Shown piece after piece: positions 60,700-64,000 of a DNA stretch of 64,000 bases. The number at the start of each line of letters is the position of its first letter. Position 1 is the first letter of the stretch. Below the pieces are notes generated by a model. That model saw only the letters and a list, made by a program, of their open reading frames with translations. It was not told the origin of the DNA and ran no database searches. The DNA lies in contig NZ_OOHJ01000005.1 in NCBI RefSeq assembly GCF_900323885.1, positions 124,001-188,000 on the forward strand. The letters run 5' to 3'. The stretch is from [Actinomadura] parvosata subsp. kistnae (GTDB taxonomy: Bacteria; Actinomycetota; Actinomycetes; Streptosporangiales; Streptosporangiaceae). Made by a program: the position numbers and the translations under genes.

Positions 60700-61311
60700 G
60701 TGAGCATCGAGTTCCTGCTGACCTCGCTCGTCATCGTCGTCACCCCCGGCACGGGCGTGCTCTACACGCTCGCCGCCGGCCTGTCCCGCGGCGGCCGGGC
60801 CGGCGTCGTGGCCGCCGCCGGCTGCACGCTCGGCATCGTCCCGCACATGGCCGCCGCCATCACCGGTCTGGCCGCGCTGCTGCACGCCAGCGCCGTCGCC
60901 TTCGAGATCATCAAGTACGCGGGCGTGGCGTACCTGCTCTACATGGCCTGGAACACCCTGCGCGAGCGCGGCGCCCTCGACGTCGAGCGGGCGGCCGAGC
61001 CGCGCACCCCGCTGCGCGTGATCGCCGACGGCGTGCTCGTCAACATCCTCAACCCCAAGCTGTCGATCTTCTTCTTCGCGTTCCTGCCGCAGTTCGTCAG
61101 CGCCGGGGAGCCCGCCGCGCTGGCCCGCATGCTGGAGCTGAGCGCCGTGTTCATGCTCCTGACCTTCGTGGTCTTCGCCGGGTACGGCCTGTGCGCCGCC
61201 GCCGTCAGGAACCACGTCGTCTCCCGCCCCGGCGTGCTGACCTGGATGCGGCGCGGCTTCGGGGCCGCGTTCGTCGCACTCGGGGTCAAGCTGGCACTCA
61301 CCGAGCAATAA
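60700..61311 (+). CDS. LysE/RhtB-family exporter
   Basis: A 203-residue six-helix exporter of amino acids or related metabolites. TPGTGVLYTLAAGLSRGGRAG (about residues 15-35) is the LysE signature with the Gly-Pro loop, and NILNPKLSIFFFAFLPQFV (about 113-131) is the second conserved block. GTG 60700 has GGGAAGG about nine bases upstream. The substrate is unknown. No LysG-type regulator is adjacent, but a hairpin covers the ribosome site. Confidence 0.85.
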   Translation: MSIEFLLTSLVIVVTPGTGVLYTLAAGLSRGGRAGVVAAAGCTLGIVPHMAAAITGLAALLHASAVAFEIIKYAGVAYLLYMAWNTLRERGALDVERAAEPRTPLRVIADGVLVNILNPKLSIFFFAFLPQFVSAGEPAALARMLELSAVFMLLTFVVFAGYGLCAAAVRNHVVSRPGVLTWMRRGFGAAFVALGVKLALTEQ

Positions 61312-61405
61312 GCCGGGATCCCTTCATCGGCGCCGGTAGCGAACACCGCCCGGCGCGCTCGCCGGACGTCCGGCGGACCATGGCTTCGGCATTATGGTTT
61401 GCCGT

Positions 61406-63610
61406 ATGAATACGGATACGGAGAGTAGCGTCATGCGGACTCTCAGACACGATCTTCCGGCGTCACTCGTCGTCTTCCTCGTCGCGGTGCCCCTGTCGCT
61501 GGGCATCGCCATGGCCGCCGGCGCGCCCCTCGCGGCCGGCCTGATCGCCGCCGTGGCGGGCGGCATCGTCGCGGGCTGGCTGGGCGGCTCGCCCGTGCAG
61601 GTGAGCGGCCCGACGGCGAGCCTCACCGTGGTGATCGCCGGCCTGGTGCACACCTACGGCTGGCGCGCCACCTGCGTGATCACCATCCTCGCCGGCACCG
61701 TGCAGGTGCTGCTCGGCGTGTTCAAGGCGGCCCGCGCCGCGCTGGCCGTCTCGCCCGCGGTCGTCCACGGCATGCTGGCCGGCGTCGGCATCATCATCGC
61801 CCTCTCGCAGCTCCACGTCGTGCTCGGCGGCAGCTCCCAGCACTCGGCGCTGGCCAACATCACGCAGCTCCCCGGCCAGCTGATGAACCTGCACGGCCAC
61901 AAGGTCATGGTCGGCGTGCTCACCATCCTGGTGCTGCTGGTCTGGGGCCGGCTGCCCAAGCACATCCGGGCGATCCCGGCCCCTCTCGCGGCGCTGCTCG
62001 TGGCCGCCGGCACCGCGTGGCTGTTCGGCTGGAACGTCACCCGCATCGACCTGACCGGCGCCATCGCCTCCTGGGCGCCGCCGGAGCTGCCGCAGGGCGA
62101 CTGGCACCACGTCGCCGGAGCCGTCCTGCTGATCGCCCTGCTGGCCGGGGCTGAGTCGCTGCTGTGCTGCGTGGCCACCGACAGCATGCACGGCGGCCCC
62201 CGCGCCGACCTCGACCGCGAGCTGTCCGGGCAGGGCGTCGCCAACGTGGTCAGCGGCCTGCTCGGCGGGCTGCCCGTGGCCGGCGTGATCGTGCGCAGCA
62301 CCACCAACATCCGGGCCGGCGCGCGCACCCGCTGGTCGGCCATCCTGCACGGCGTGTGGGTCCTGCTGTTCGCGCTCTGCCTCGGTGGAACGATCCAACT
62401 CATCCCGATGGAGGCCCTGGCGGCCCTGCTCGTCTTCATCGGCATCAGGACGATCAGCCTCGGCCACATCCGGAAGGTGCACGGCCACAACGAGGTGCCC
62501 GTCTACGTGATCACCATGGCCGGCGTGATCCTGGTCGGCCTGGCCGAAGGCGTGCTGGCCGGGCTCGCGCTGGCCGCGCTGCTGGCGCTGCGCCGCCTGA
62601 CCCGGGTCACCATCGACAAGCGCGAGGAGCCCGACGGGCGCCTGCACACCACCGTCTCCGGCTCGCTCACCTTCCTCGGTGTGCCCCGCCTCACCCAGGA
62701 GCTGCGCGAGATCCCGGCCGGCGCCGCCGTCGACCTCGACCTCAACATCGACTTCATGGACAACGCGGCCTTCGAGGCCATCCACAACTGGCGTCAGGAC
62801 CACGAGCGCCTCGGCGGCACGGTCACCATCGACGAGCTGCACGACGAGTGGTACACGATCGCCGCCAGCGGCGCCCGCATGTCCCCGGCCAAGAGCCCGC
62901 CCAAGGCGGCCGGCCGCTGGTGGCTGCCGTGGACGCACCGCGACTCCGACGCCTCCACGAGCGTGGAGTGCCGGCTCACGTGGGGCGCCGACGAGTTCCA
63001 CCGGCGCACGGCGCCGCTGGTGCGGCCCATCTTCACCGAGCTGGCCGCCAAGCAGCAGCCCACCCACCTGTTCATCACCTGCGCCGACTCCCGGCTCATG
63101 CCCAGCCTGATCACCTCCAGCGGGCCCGGTGACCTGTTCACCGTGCGCAACATCGGCAACCTCGTGCCGCGCGCGGGCGCCGCGCCGAGCGACGACTCGG
63201 TGGCCGCCGCCATCGAGTACGCCACCCGCGTCCTCGGCGTGCACACCATCACGGTCTGCGGGCACTCGGGCTGCGGCGCGATGGCCGCCCTGCTTGCCGG
63301 GCCGGCCGCCACCGCCGAGCTGCCGCAGCTCAGCCGCTGGCTCCAGCACGGCGACCTCAGCCTCACCGGGCTCGGCGGCGACGACGCCGGCGACCGGCTC
63401 GACGTGCTGTGCCGGCTGAACGTGCAGCAGCAGCTCGAGAACCTCAGAACCTACCCCGGGGTGGACGAGCAGGTCGCGGCGGGCCGGCTGAAGCTGGTCG
63501 GGCTCTACTTCGACATCGCCTCCGCGCGGGTGGACATCGTGCCGCCACGCTCGCCCGACCTGCCGGTGGCCACCACCACGTCCCTGCCTCCTGAGCCGAG
63601 CCAGCGCTGA
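61406..63610 (+). CDS. SulP-family anion transporter fused to beta-carbonic anhydrase
   Basis: A 734-residue fusion. Residues 10-405 form a SulP transporter (FLVAVPLSLGIAMAAGAPL, GSPVQVSGPTASLTVVIAGL). Residues 405-490 form a STAS-like domain. Residues 530-725 are a beta-carbonic anhydrase with zinc ligands in TCADSRLMP, a VRNIGNL segment and VCGHSGCGAM. It likely moves bicarbonate or another anion while hydrating CO2. TATGGT ends seven bases before ATG 61406, so it may be leaderless. Such fusions are known in actinomycetes. Confidence 0.85.
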   Translation: MNTDTESSVMRTLRHDLPASLVVFLVAVPLSLGIAMAAGAPLAAGLIAAVAGGIVAGWLGGSPVQVSGPTASLTVVIAGLVHTYGWRATCVITILAGTVQVLLGVFKAARAALAVSPAVVHGMLAGVGIIIALSQLHVVLGGSSQHSALANITQLPGQLMNLHGHKVMVGVLTILVLLVWGRLPKHIRAIPAPLAALLVAAGTAWLFGWNVTRIDLTGAIASWAPPELPQGDWHHVAGAVLLIALLAGAESLLCCVATDSMHGGPRADLDRELSGQGVANVVSGLLGGLPVAGVIVRSTTNIRAGARTRWSAILHGVWVLLFALCLGGTIQLIPMEALAALLVFIGIRTISLGHIRKVHGHNEVPVYVITMAGVILVGLAEGVLAGLALAALLALRRLTRVTIDKREEPDGRLHTTVSGSLTFLGVPRLTQELREIPAGAAVDLDLNIDFMDNAAFEAIHNWRQDHERLGGTVTIDELHDEWYTIAASGARMSPAKSPPKAAGRWWLPWTHRDSDASTSVECRLTWGADEFHRRTAPLVRPIFTELAAKQQPTHLFITCADSRLMPSLITSSGPGDLFTVRNIGNLVPRAGAAPSDDSVAAAIEYATRVLGVHTITVCGHSGCGAMAALLAGPAATAELPQLSRWLQHGDLSLTGLGGDDAGDRLDVLCRLNVQQQLENLRTYPGVDEQVAAGRLKLVGLYFDIASARVDIVPPRSPDLPVATTTSLPPEPSQR

Positions 63611-63613
63611 GAA

Positions 63614-63647
63614 GCGGGCCGGGTGCCGGGCGCGGCACCCGGCCCGC
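63614..63647 (+). terminator. Strong hairpin terminator after the SulP-CA gene
   Basis: A perfect 15-bp stem (63614-63628 with 63633-63647) around a four-base GGCG loop starts three bases after the stop. It has no U-tract, as is usual for actinomycete intrinsic terminators. Confidence 0.75.
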
Positions 63648-63713
63648 CAGGCGCTCGACATCGGGGATGATCGTCACCAGAATGGCGGAAAACGCCACAC
63701 GGGGGATTGTCGG

Positions 63714-64000
63714 ATGCCGGAGCCCGAGGAGACACGTCCGGACGACCCGGAGCGGATCGCCGGCCACACCGTGATCGGCCGCCTCGGGGAGGGCGGGCAG
63801 GGCACCGTCTACCTCGCCACCACCGCCGGCGGCGCGCGGGTGGCGGTGAAGCTGCTGCGCGCCGACCTGGCGGGCGACGCCGAGGCGGCGCAGCGGTTCG
63901 TCCGCGAGGTGGAGCTGGCGCGCCGGGTGGCGCCGTTCTGCACCGCGCAGGTCCTGGAGACCGGATTGGTGGAGGGTGGGCGGCCCTACATCGTCAGCGA
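63714..64000 (+). CDS. Ser/Thr protein kinase, N-terminal part
   Basis: The first 95 residues of a Hanks-type kinase; the gene runs off the right edge. The Gly-rich loop IGRLGEGGQGTVYLA (about residues 22-36) and the catalytic-pair Lys in VAVKLLR (about 46) are clear, followed by the alpha-C helix with Glu in RFVREVELAR. ATG 63714 lies after a GGGGGATTGTCGG stretch with a weak ribosome site. Actinomycete members often add a sensor domain, which is not visible here. Confidence 0.85.
   Translation, partial: MPEPEETRPDDPERIAGHTVIGRLGEGGQGTVYLATTAGGARVAVKLLRADLAGDAEAAQRFVREVELARRVAPFCTAQVLETGLVEGGRPYIVS

Noticed and set aside
1..64000. Long antisense ORFs overlapping nearly every gene
   Set aside because: They are the usual by-product of high GC in third positions: Arg/Pro/Ala/Gly-rich, no motifs, no ribosome sites.
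1..64000. Search for integrase, transposase, tRNA, rRNA or CRISPR to explain the 17.7-kb insertion
   Set aside because: None recognised by eye. The insertion idea therefore rests only on the direct repeat and the split operon.

Overview
This window looks like chromosome of a high-GC filamentous actinomycete. Third codon positions are almost all G or C, GTG starts and 4-base stop/start overlaps are common, and the regulators are actinomycete types (a large SARP, LmbU, an ECF42-like sigma factor, MocR, an IdeR box). A Streptosporangiaceae genus such as Nonomuraea would fit, but the sequence alone does not prove the genus. I saw no rRNA, tRNA, CRISPR array, integrase or intact insertion sequence.

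Left part (1-17.8 kb): the window opens inside a leftward zinc-ABC ATPase gene (aztA-like) with a Zur-type operator. Its partners aztB-aztD-aztC-aztD lie 17.7 kb away on the other strand behind a perfect 22-bp copy of the same operator. Between the two copies sits accessory DNA. It begins with a proteusin-like RiPP locus: sulfotransferase, ABC exporter, a small protein, a B12-type radical SAM methyltransferase, a PoyD-like radical SAM epimerase with an apparent frameshift, a nitrile-hydratase-leader precursor with a Val-rich core, and an LmbU-family regulator. Resistance and metabolic genes follow: APH-like kinase, GNAT, class V aminotransferase with a divergent MocR regulator, P450, TetR, azoreductase, SMR exporter, aldo/keto reductase and isochorismatase.

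Middle (21.9-31.2 kb): a SARP/AfsR-type regulator faces a compact and apparently undescribed peptide locus. It has a prolyl oligopeptidase, an 18-codon peptide gene, an MccB/ThiF-like peptide-adenylating enzyme, a second nearly identical 18-codon peptide gene, an MFS exporter, a nitric oxide synthase oxygenase and an unknown protein. Each tiny peptide gene has its own strong ribosome binding site and is followed by a hairpin whose 10-bp stem is the same in both copies. A 12-bp-period repeat array lies between the regulator and the peptidase gene. I consider this the most exciting system in the window.

Right part (31.2-64 kb): mostly housekeeping and accessory genes. These include a flavin oxidase, an IdeR-boxed siderophore-binding lipoprotein, an ArsR-like/SRPBCC pair, an ECF42-like sigma factor preceded by a remnant of its usual partner, ABC and membrane proteins, and a translationally coupled four-gene operon (PaaK-like ligase, DUF-type protein, acyltransferase-like protein, nitroreductase). 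A winged-helix protein, a PrsW-like operon, TetR regulators, an F420-type oxidoreductase, a secreted poly-Asp protein, a TAP-like pseudo-hydrolase, a DsbA-like protein, an Rsm22 family protein, a LysE exporter, a SulP-carbonic anhydrase fusion and the start of a Ser/Thr kinase complete it.

Three genes (PoyD-like, MocR, unknown at 30.7 kb) are each broken by one missing base at the same octamer, GGCCCGGC. This points to a systematic sequencing error rather than three real pseudogenes. Many starts sit 5-9 bases after a TAnnnT box, which suggests leaderless transcripts.
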